DNA of 34,934 bases from Eubacterium sp. GTDB taxonomy: Bacteria > Bacillota > Clostridia > Lachnospirales > Lachnospiraceae. This document shows positions 6,840 through 13,563 of the stretch, piece by piece. Below the pieces are notes generated by a model, which saw only the letters and a list, made by a program, of their open reading frames with translations, ran no database searches and had not been told where the DNA came from. The DNA lies in the NCBI GenBank assembly GCA_024681515.1, contig JAILAR010000146.1, positions 1-34,934 on the forward strand. The letters run 5' to 3'. Every line of letters starts with the position of its first letter. Within the stretch, counting starts at the first letter, position 1. The translations under genes and the position numbers were made by a program.

Positions 6840-8348
6840 ATGAGACTGAGCGAACTTCTGAAATACAATGACATCGTGATCCAGTGTCACGACAACCCCG
6901 ACGCGGATGCGCTTGCTTCCGGTTACGCCCTCTGGTGGTATTTCAAGCAGATGGGCAAGACCGCACATTTTATCTACCGCGGCCGGAATGAGGTGCATAA
7001 GAGCAATCTCCGGATCATGATGGACCGCCTGGATATCCCCGTCACCTATGCGCCGGATTATATGATGGTACCGGAGTTGCTTGTGACCGTGGATTGTCAG
7101 TACGGCCAGAAAAATGTAACGCGTACCGAGGCAGAAACCGTGGCGGTGATCGATCACCATCAGGTGACGGCAGAGCTTCCGGAGCTGTCGGAGGTTCGGA
7201 GCGGCATGGGAAGCTGCGCCACCATTCTCTGGGACATGATCCGGGAGGAGGGACTTTCGGTGGACGATGACCGGAACCTTTCCACTGCGCTGTATTACGG
7301 GCTGTTCACGGATACCAACCGGCTGTCGGAGGTGTCCCATCCGCTGGACCGTGACATGAGGGACCATCTGGTGGTGAACCGAAGCGTGATCACGGAAATG
7401 AGCAACTCCAACATTTCCCTGGATGAGCTGACCATCACCGGGCATGCCATCACCGGATATGAATATCATGAGGAGCACCGGTATGTGATCCTGCGTACGG
7501 AGCCCTGTGATCCGAACATCCTGGGTGTGATCAGTGATTTCGTTATGGAGACGGAGGGCATTGACGCCAGCCTGGCTTATTATGTCAGTCCCTTCGAGGT
7601 GAAGATGTCCGTACGGAGCTGCGTGAAGGAGGTTCACGCGGATGAACTGGCGGCGTATCTGGCAGACGGCCTGGGCGGCGGCGGTGGACATATCCTGAAG
7701 GCCGGAGGCACCCTGCGTCCGGAGCGGATGGAAGAATACGCCCTGCCGGGAGAGGATATCTTTGCACTGGCCGACCGGCTTCTGATGGAACGGATGGAAA
7801 GCTATTTCAATCTCTATGAAGTGATGCATGCGAAGGATACGACCCTGTCTCCGGAGGGTCTGGTCCTCTATGAGAAGCAGCCGCAGGAGCTTGGCTGCGC
7901 GAAGCTGACGGATCTGTTCCCGGTAGGAAATCAGGTATCGATCCGTACGCTGGAAGGCGATGTGGATGTGATCGTAAAGGATGATCTCTACATGATGATC
8001 GGTCTGGAAGGCGAGGTCTATCCGATCCATGAAGAGAAGCTGAATAAGAGTTACACCCGCACCGGCAAACCTTACAGCCGGGTCTTCGACTATGATCCGA
8101 GCCTGACCAACGTTCTCACAAAGGAACGGAAAAACGTTATGGAATACGCCATGGGTGTTATCAGTTCCGGCGGTTCCAGGATCCTTGCCAAGCCGCTGGA
8201 TCATTACGTGAAGCTTTTTACAGCCTGGGATGAAGAAAAATACTATTCCGGGAATCCCGGTGATTACATCGCCTGCCGTGAGGATGACGCGCACGATATC
8301 TATATCATACGCGGAAGACTTTTCGACCAGCTGTACAAGCCGGTGTAG
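6840..8348 (+). CDS. DHH/DHHA1 phosphoesterase with C-terminal extension
   Basis: A 502-residue protein from ATG 6840, with GAAAGGA (6825-6831) upstream; ATG 6807 lacks a site. The DHH domain shows VIQCHDNPDADALASG (H17, D21, D23), LVTVDCQYG (D85) and AVIDHHQV (D105-H106-H107), which bind two Mn ions. The DHHA1 substrate-binding motif GGGGGHILKAGG is at about 278-289. This layout matches the NrnA/GdpP-associated DHH family that hydrolyses nanoRNAs, pAp or cyclic-dinucleotide products such as pApA. NrnA is about 320 residues, so here about 175 extra residues follow; they contain VSIRTLEGDVDVIVKDDLYM and PGDYIACREDD and I do not recognise them. Cytoplasmic, apparently monocistronic. Confidence 0.85.
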   Translation: MRLSELLKYNDIVIQCHDNPDADALASGYALWWYFKQMGKTAHFIYRGRNEVHKSNLRIMMDRLDIPVTYAPDYMMVPELLVTVDCQYGQKNVTRTEAETVAVIDHHQVTAELPELSEVRSGMGSCATILWDMIREEGLSVDDDRNLSTALYYGLFTDTNRLSEVSHPLDRDMRDHLVVNRSVITEMSNSNISLDELTITGHAITGYEYHEEHRYVILRTEPCDPNILGVISDFVMETEGIDASLAYYVSPFEVKMSVRSCVKEVHADELAAYLADGLGGGGGHILKAGGTLRPERMEEYALPGEDIFALADRLLMERMESYFNLYEVMHAKDTTLSPEGLVLYEKQPQELGCAKLTDLFPVGNQVSIRTLEGDVDVIVKDDLYMMIGLEGEVYPIHEEKLNKSYTRTGKPYSRVFDYDPSLTNVLTKERKNVMEYAMGVISSGGSRILAKPLDHYVKLFTAWDEEKYYSGNPGDYIACREDDAHDIYIIRGRLFDQLYKPV

Positions 8349-8414
8349 GATAAAAACAAAGAACGATATGCAGGTTGCAGCTTGCATGACGAAAATGGAT
8401 ACAATAACGGGCTG

Positions 8415-8473
8415 CAAAAAAGGAAGACGCAGCGTGTGTCAGAAATGATCCACACGCCGCGGCTTCCTTTTAT
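8415..8473. terminator. Terminator hairpin (likely bidirectional)
   Basis: AAAAAAGGAAG (8415-8425) pairs with CTTCCTTTT (8463-8471), and inside it GCAGCGTGTG (8429-8438) pairs with CACACGCCGC (8451-8460) with one mismatch. The A-run and T-run flank the stem, so it could end transcription from either side. It lies about 70 bases after the DHH gene. Confidence 0.75.
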
Positions 8474-8493
8474 TATGAAAGTGTTTATGATCC

Positions 8494-8626
8494 AATGTCA
8501 TTAAGATAAGAAAAAGTCTGTCATTCTGAGGAGCGTAGCGCCGAAGAATCCCTTCACTAAGTTCGGGGATCCTTCGGCTCGCGTTGCTCACCTCAGGATG
8601 ACAGGCTGGTTTGACTTAATGACATT
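8494..8626. repeat. 133-bp palindromic intergenic element
   Basis: The ends AATGTCATTAAG (8494-8505) and CTTAATGACATT (8615-8626) are perfect inverted repeats of 12 bases. Inside, CTGTCATTCTGAGG (8518-8531) pairs closely with CCTCAGGATGACAG (8591-8604). The core GCGTAGCGCCGAAGAATCC faces GGGGATCCTTCGG and GCTCGCG. The whole element could fold on itself. It lies at the convergent 3' ends of the DHH and TIR genes. The GTCATTCTGAGGAGCG core resembles a widespread intergenic repeat in bacteria; this is from memory and not checked. Confidence 0.75.
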
Positions 8627-8635
8627 GTTTTATGG

Positions 8636-11600
8636 TCACGGTTCTTCGGACTTGATCTCGATACCGTACTCCATCTTGACTTCGTCCGGAAGCTCCGCTC
8701 CCTGAAGGATATCCTTCGCTTTTTGGATCAGATCCTCCATGGAATAATGCTTGAAATATCCGAGGGTGATCGTACTGGCTTCCGGTACCGAATAGGAGTA
8801 GAATCGGTCGGAGGGCTGATGGTATCCCAGACAACGGGAAAGATACAGCTCCTCGTACCATGTTTCGGTATCCAGCACACTCATGCGGTCCCCGTTTTTG
8901 ACATACAGAAGATTGCTTCCCCGGTCAAAAATGAACGTTGCAGGATTCATAAAGCTCAGGGTTTCGGAAAGTTCTGTTTTACCCAGCAGTTCTCCGGTAT
9001 TTGCATTGAAGCGATAGAGAGTTCCATTGGTTAAAGCTGCCAGCAAAACAGGAACTTCCCCTTTTTTCCCGGTATCATAGAAGGTCAGACCGACAGGCTG
9101 AGCGGAGCAGGTGATAGTAACCGGATTCGTTCCCTCCGGATCGGTAATGAAGATCCGGTCCTTTTCGGAGAAGGCAAATCGCTGATGCACTACATCCACG
9201 GCGACGCTCGAACTGTCCCAATCCGCCGGCATCTCCAGAGTTTTCGTCGGAGAACCGTCCAGATAGACCAGCAGATGCTGATCGTTGATACTGAGGAGTA
9301 CCGCATTCAGCAGCGGGATCGGAACAGGTGAAATTTTTACGTTGGCATATCTCAGGTCATCCAGGATCTTGTAGGAAGCGGTTTCTCCGGTGGTAAGGTC
9401 ATAGGTGTGTAACGCTATCTGCTCCGAGCCTTCATTGCAGCAGTAGTACAGTTTGCTGCCTTGAAGCGTGCAGAAGTTCTGGGACACATATTCGCCTTTT
9501 GCCAGTGGGATGGTTTTTGTATCTCCGGAAGACAGATCCACATCCAGGATCCGGTAACCGTCACCGGGCTGCATATAGCCCACATAGAAATGATTGCCCA
9601 CGGTTCCGTAGATCTCTGTCTGGAAGGAGTAAAAGGTCTTTTCATCTTCAAGGAAGATCTGGTACATAAGTGTGCCGGTATTCGGATCGGCGATCGATAC
9701 ACGTTTTTTGTCATCGGCCTGCAGAGAGCCGTCTTCCGCACGATCTTCGGAGAGGACAGCCAGGATCCGGTCATCCAGGTAATACCGCTGCACATATTTG
9801 ATATCCAGTCCGCGGTCCAGCTCCTGGAAGTCGTTATCGCGGATATGAACTCCGTATTGAAGAATATCGGGTGTGCCGGACGGATGAGCGATGAATCCGA
9901 TGCCATTTCGGAAGCAGATATCGCTGAGATCATTCGCAAACCAGGTAGTGACCCGGATAGTGTCCGTAGTCTGCGGCATGGCAAGACTGCCTGTGGATGT
10001 TGCATACATGGGCCAGCCGTCTCCATCCGGATCCTGCGCCATGATGATGGGATCATTTACATCATAACTTGCAAGCTTTCCGCCGTCTGATACACGGAAG
10101 ATCTCTGCTTTATTACCGTGATAATAGGTTACGGCTTCATTCTTCGGAAGAACCAGGAAACCGCTCTGATCGGCAACATTTGTACTTGTAAAATCATAAC
10201 TCCAGCGTTCTGTCAGAGTGGCGGTTCCGATACACTGGATCGTGATGTGATCCGTTTTCAGTAAAGTTGAGTATCCGGTACGACCGCTGGAGGTTGTTTT
10301 GGAATCGTACATGGCAAGCAGAACATGCGCATCATTTCCCCAGACCATGTCACGAATATACAGCTGGGTCTGAAACTCGCGATAGGTACCTGATCCGAGG
10401 TCAAGGAGCATGATCGCCTGCTCCGGAAAATCCGTGTAGTGTTTTATCAGGAGTTTTTTTTCATCCGGAGAAAGCAGAAAATCACTGTAGGTTATGGAAT
10501 TGTCATCCTTTTTTGTCGGCAGTTCATAGCTCTTTTGAACGGTTCCGTCAGAGAGGGAGATTCGATGGATCCGCTCCTCCGAAAGGTTGTAGGCCCTGAG
10601 GAGCACGGCATCATCGGACGTTATTTCTGCGCTGAGGGAACCATAGAAATACTCACCATCCTTTAGTTCCCAAAGCAGCGTCTGATCGGACAGGCGATAT
10701 GCGGCGATGCGCTTATCAAAGAAGATCAGAATCCTTGCATCCGGGAGAAACATGGCGTTGTTGATCTCGGATGGATCGTGCAGGGAGAACAGTTCCTCGT
10801 GCGTGGTGGTGCTCCATACCTTGAGATCGTGGTTTTTGTCCCATGCAAGCAGTTCCTTTCCGGAATCGGATACGATGCACTGTCCCTTGCCGAACCAGTC
10901 AGGCATACGATAGTTCCAGACGGTCTGGATATCATTCCCCCCGGAGTCGGTCGTGTAGGACAGCGTTGCATCCGTAAGCGCCCGGATCGCCTGTGGGGTC
11001 ACGGGGCGGGGGTCCTCTTCATCCTTGGGCAGTGCCTCCAGTGCCAGCTGGAGTGCCAGGATCCGTTGCTCCGTTTTGGCGGCATACATGGATTCATTTG
11101 CCAGATACAGAGACTGGTTCCGAAGGGAAGCCTCCAGATTGGACTGGATCCGGTTTCGGCTGTACAGCAGATAGGCTCCGAATCCCACCAGTGCGGCAAG
11201 GATCACGGAGAAAATGATGGACAGCTGACGGATCCTGTAAGCGCGTCGCCGATTCATCAGTTCATCATAGGAACAATGTAAAAGCTTGGAGGCCAGACGC
11301 GGCAGCTCCTGCTTTCTGGCTTTTTTTCGGGGAAGACGGTAATCGCAGGAGAGAGGCTCCAGAGGAACACGGACGGTGTACTCCTGTCCAAACTCGTTTC
11401 GATACGTTCGATCCTCATACTTCAGGATGTCCGGGATCACGTCCTCCGGCTCTCCGTTTACAAGAACCGTTGTGATCTGACTGCGGTTGTGATTCCGCAG
11501 AAAATACTCGATCTCCCGCGGTACCCAGGCAGATTCCTTCGTAGCCGTGGAGCAGATCACGATCAGGTTGTCCGCATGCTCCAGCGCATAGGAGATCTCC

Positions 11601-11791
11601 GCGGACAGATCGCTGGCCGCGCCGAGCTCGTCCTTGTCCAGAAAGATGCGGTTGATCCTTTTCTGGCCGGTGACCTTCCGGATCTTCCGGGGAATATGAA
11701 AATGCTCCAGATCGGACTGGATGGCTTTTGCCACCTTGATATCCTGATCAGAGTGTCTGTATGAGATAAATGCATTATAATGGTCGATCAT
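8636..11791 (-). CDS. Membrane-anchored TIR protein with C-terminal beta-propeller
   Basis: A 1051-residue protein read from 11791. This start is chosen because GGAGG sits 8 bases upstream and a good promoter lies at 11849-11877; the longer open frame upstream is not translated on this view. Residues 1-130 form a TIR domain: DHYNAFISYRHSD opens it, RIFLDKDEL is the BB-loop region, and W89-V-P-R-E93 places E93 at the position of the catalytic glutamate of NAD-cleaving TIR domains such as SARM1. A basic juxtamembrane segment leads to one membrane helix (about 190-210). The remaining 840 residues are a repetitive beta-rich region of WD40/propeller type (repeated LLAWD, VLSEDRA, LLYVKNGDRM-like blades). 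Topology predicts TIR inside, propeller outside. It may be a membrane sensor with NADase output, and it flanks the T7SS cluster divergently. Antiphage or effector roles are possible but unproven. Confidence 0.85.
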   Translation of the reverse strand: MIDHYNAFISYRHSDQDIKVAKAIQSDLEHFHIPRKIRKVTGQKRINRIFLDKDELGAASDLSAEISYALEHADNLIVICSTATKESAWVPREIEYFLRNHNRSQITTVLVNGEPEDVIPDILKYEDRTYRNEFGQEYTVRVPLEPLSCDYRLPRKKARKQELPRLASKLLHCSYDELMNRRRAYRIRQLSIIFSVILAALVGFGAYLLYSRNRIQSNLEASLRNQSLYLANESMYAAKTEQRILALQLALEALPKDEEDPRPVTPQAIRALTDATLSYTTDSGGNDIQTVWNYRMPDWFGKGQCIVSDSGKELLAWDKNHDLKVWSTTTHEELFSLHDPSEINNAMFLPDARILIFFDKRIAAYRLSDQTLLWELKDGEYFYGSLSAEITSDDAVLLRAYNLSEERIHRISLSDGTVQKSYELPTKKDDNSITYSDFLLSPDEKKLLIKHYTDFPEQAIMLLDLGSGTYREFQTQLYIRDMVWGNDAHVLLAMYDSKTTSSGRTGYSTLLKTDHITIQCIGTATLTERWSYDFTSTNVADQSGFLVLPKNEAVTYYHGNKAEIFRVSDGGKLASYDVNDPIIMAQDPDGDGWPMYATSTGSLAMPQTTDTIRVTTWFANDLSDICFRNGIGFIAHPSGTPDILQYGVHIRDNDFQELDRGLDIKYVQRYYLDDRILAVLSEDRAEDGSLQADDKKRVSIADPNTGTLMYQIFLEDEKTFYSFQTEIYGTVGNHFYVGYMQPGDGYRILDVDLSSGDTKTIPLAKGEYVSQNFCTLQGSKLYYCCNEGSEQIALHTYDLTTGETASYKILDDLRYANVKISPVPIPLLNAVLLSINDQHLLVYLDGSPTKTLEMPADWDSSSVAVDVVHQRFAFSEKDRIFITDPEGTNPVTITCSAQPVGLTFYDTGKKGEVPVLLAALTNGTLYRFNANTGELLGKTELSETLSFMNPATFIFDRGSNLLYVKNGDRMSVLDTETWYEELYLSRCLGYHQPSDRFYSYSVPEASTITLGYFKHYSMEDLIQKAKDILQGAELPDEVKMEYGIEIKSEEP

Positions 11792-11848
11792 AAAGGGAGC
11801 CTCCATCATAAGAGTGGATGTTTCGGACAGCTTTCTAAACTGAATTTT

Positions 11849-11877
11849 ATTGTACGAGATTTCAGACTTTTTGTAAA
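11849..11877 (-). promoter_or_regulatory. Sigma-A type promoter of the TIR gene
   Basis: On the minus strand TTTACA (11877-11872) and TACAAT (11854-11849) are separated by exactly 17 bases. The predicted transcript start is about 50 bases before the TIR start codon at 11791. Confidence 0.75.
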
Positions 11878-11880
11878 TCA

Positions 11881-12220
11881 TGGATTGTGAAACTGAGGGA
11901 AAGTGATTCGAGGCGCGGTCGAAGGATGGTATGGGGAATGAGAGGAATTTGGGAAACGATTTTATGAATATAGTTTCCGGTTGTAAAATCAGATATTTGG
12001 TGTTAGTATGTATGCGGAGAAGATTTTTCTTCGTGGGGATGGTTTTAACTTTCATAATGTGTTTCGTTTGGGGTTACGAAATGATCAGGAAATTCTTAGA
12101 TTTGGGGATAACAGAATTGACCTGCAATTTTAGGCGTGAAGGCAGAACAATGGGCTGCTTTCCGTTTTTGTGTGCAAAACGAGGCGAGGCGTGAATAACG
12201 TATCGTGCTCGTTTTTCTTG
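11881..12220. other. AT-rich gap between TIR promoter and T7SS cluster
   Basis: About 340 bases with no convincing gene. A possible plus-strand promoter is present: TTGTAA (11981-11986), a 17-base spacer, then TAGTAT (12004-12009) preceded by TGT as an extended -10. It would drive the T7SS cluster with a leader of over 300 bases. A 60-codon frame from ATG 12012 encodes a hydrophobic peptide (FFFVGMVLTFIMCFVWGY) but has no ribosome site. Confidence 0.4.
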
Positions 12221-12340
12221 TGCGCGAAGTATGGAATAATTATCGCAAAGCACGGACTCAAACAGGAAGAGAAAAGCATGTAGTTGCAAATCACGTGCGC
12301 AGCGATAATAAACGGAGCGCGTAAGCGCGAAGTATGGAAT
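12221..12340. repeat. Dispersed intergenic repeat copy before the T7SS cluster
   Basis: GCGCGAAGTATGGAAT occurs at both ends (12222-12237 and 12325-12340). Between them are CACGGACT, an A-rich stretch, AAAGCATG ... CACGTGCG arms and CGGAGCGC. The order is the same as in the tandem copies at 3044-3236. The right end abuts the AGGAGG site (12341-12346) of the DUF4176 gene. Confidence 0.75.
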
Positions 12341-12351
12341 AGGAGGCTGAA

Positions 12352-12651
12352 ATGGACGGAGTCCTTGAAAAATATTTACCGCTGGGTTCCATCGTGGTAT
12401 TAAACGGAAGCGTAAAGAAACTGATGATCACGGCCAGAGGCGTGCTTACCGGGGAGGGCGAGAACAGAAGGATCTATGACTACGGCGCAGCGCTGTATCC
12501 GGAAGGGGTTATGGACGAAAAGATGCTCTTCTTCGATCAAAAGGATATCTACCGTATCGTCTTTGAAGGATATACGGATATGGATGATGAGATCATGAAT
12601 GACACCATCAAAAAATGGGTAAAAAGCAAAATAGACGAATATAATACATGA
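12352..12651 (+). CDS. DUF4176 protein, T7SS effector-module gene
   Basis: A 99-residue protein with AGGAGG (12341-12346) six bases before ATG 12352. The pattern LPLGSIVVLNGSVKKLMITA, then YDYGAALYPEGV and DIYRIVFEGYTDMDDE, matches my recollection of DUF4176, a small cytoplasmic family found next to WXG100/LXG genes in Firmicutes. No signal peptide or membrane segment. Its molecular role is not established; location at the head of the effector module suggests a chaperone or adaptor for T7SS substrates. The next gene starts 17 bases downstream, so they are co-transcribed. Confidence 0.75.
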   Translation: MDGVLEKYLPLGSIVVLNGSVKKLMITARGVLTGEGENRRIYDYGAALYPEGVMDEKMLFFDQKDIYRIVFEGYTDMDDEIMNDTIKKWVKSKIDEYNT

Positions 12652-12668
12652 AAGAGTGAGTGAGAATT

Positions 12669-13148
12669 ATGTCTATTTCGGAATTGGAAAGCAAAAAAAG
12701 TGCGAAGCAGGCAGAGATTGAAGTGCTGAAAAGTAGACTCCCGGGACTGGAAGATCAAGTGGCCCGTCTGGAGACTTCTTACAATATGCTCCACATGATC
12801 GCCGGAGACCATGTGGAACAGTACCCTGACAAAACGGTCGTTCTGGACGGATACGTGTATGATGAGAGCTGGTCGGGAAACACAAAAAACCACTTTTATT
12901 ACACGGTTTACGACGAATATGCGAACAGTAATACCCGTATGTTGGATGATATTATCACCGCCCGGGATAATATGAGTCTGAAAAAAAGCCGGATCGAGAG
13001 TGATATTCGTTCGATCAAAAGTGACATTTCGAGACTGGAGCGGGAGATCGATGCGATCAACGCTGAGATCAGTGCGCTTAGAGCGTTGGAGGAAGCAAAA
13101 CGCAGGTTGGAGGAAGAACTTGCCAAAGCAGCAGCGAAGTTAAAGTAG
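12669..13148 (+). CDS. YwqH-like coiled-coil protein (DUF5082 type)
   Basis: A 159-residue, almost wholly helical protein starting at ATG 12669 (GTG 12660 is an in-frame alternative; the ribosome site is weak, GAGTGAG). Two coiled coils flank a central part: about 1-45 (SELESKKSAKQAEIEVLKSR) and about 95-159 (SLKKSRIESDIRSIKSDISR, ending EEELAKAAAKLK). The centre holds a YYTVYDEY stretch. Length, helicity and order before a YwqI-like gene and an LXG toxin resemble B. subtilis ywqH-ywqI-ywqJ, where YwqH is DUF5082. In LXG systems such small helical proteins bind the toxin N-terminus and help its export. Family assignment is by context more than motif. Confidence 0.6.
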   Translation: MSISELESKKSAKQAEIEVLKSRLPGLEDQVARLETSYNMLHMIAGDHVEQYPDKTVVLDGYVYDESWSGNTKNHFYYTVYDEYANSNTRMLDDIITARDNMSLKKSRIESDIRSIKSDISRLEREIDAINAEISALRALEEAKRRLEEELAKAAAKLK

Positions 13149-13227
13149 ACGGACGGTTACACATGTGAAATACACATGGACCGTGCGCGAAACTGCGGAA
13201 CACATACAAAGACAGGAGTGTGGTCTT

Positions 13228-13524
13228 ATGCCGGATGGAAATGGTTCAGAAATGATCAAGTTTTCGAAGGAAGAATTTGATTCAAAAGTCAATTATCTGA
13301 GTTTTGTGAGTAATGGGCTGTTTGAATATATGGTCGGAGCATCCCCCGTTGAAAAAGGAGGAAATGTTTCCGCCAAGGTGGATGCGTTCGTGGAGGTCTA
13401 TAACGATCTTTTTGAACTTGTGAAACTATACAATGCAGCTCTTGCAACCACGGTGGACAATTTGAGAACCGCCGGAGAGGCCTTGGTTGATACGGATGCC
13501 GGTGCGTCAGGATCCATGTCATAA
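13228..13524 (+). CDS. YwqI-like small helical protein (DUF5344/WXG-like)
   Basis: A 98-residue protein from ATG 13228, chosen for CAGGAG (13213-13218) nine bases upstream; GTG 13165 is open but has no site. The sequence IKFSKEEFDSKVNYLSFVSN, then NVSAKVDAFVEVYNDLFELV and TVDNLRTAGEALVDTD, is a two-helix hairpin of WXG100 size without the WxG motif. That is the profile of YwqI/DUF5344 or Lap-type partners encoded immediately before LXG toxins. It probably forms a complex with the LXG domain encoded 39 bases downstream. Confidence 0.6.
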   Translation: MPDGNGSEMIKFSKEEFDSKVNYLSFVSNGLFEYMVGASPVEKGGNVSAKVDAFVEVYNDLFELVKLYNAALATTVDNLRTAGEALVDTDAGASGSMS

Positions 13525-13563
13525 AACGGCCGGAGGCCTTTGATCATTTAGGGAGATGAAACG

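Noticed and set aside
6690-8417. Long minus-strand open frame opposite the DHH gene
   Set aside because: It is antisense to a gene with clear DHH/DHHA1 motifs, and its His/Arg/Ile/Leu-rich composition is typical of a frame shadow; no ribosome site.
11792-12055. N-terminal extension of the TIR protein to 12055
   Set aside because: A good promoter (11849-11877) lies inside this stretch and the ribosome site fits the start at 11791.
12012-12194. 60-codon hydrophobic peptide gene
   Set aside because: One membrane-like segment is present but there is no ribosome site and no homology I recognise; kept only as a remark in the gap entry.
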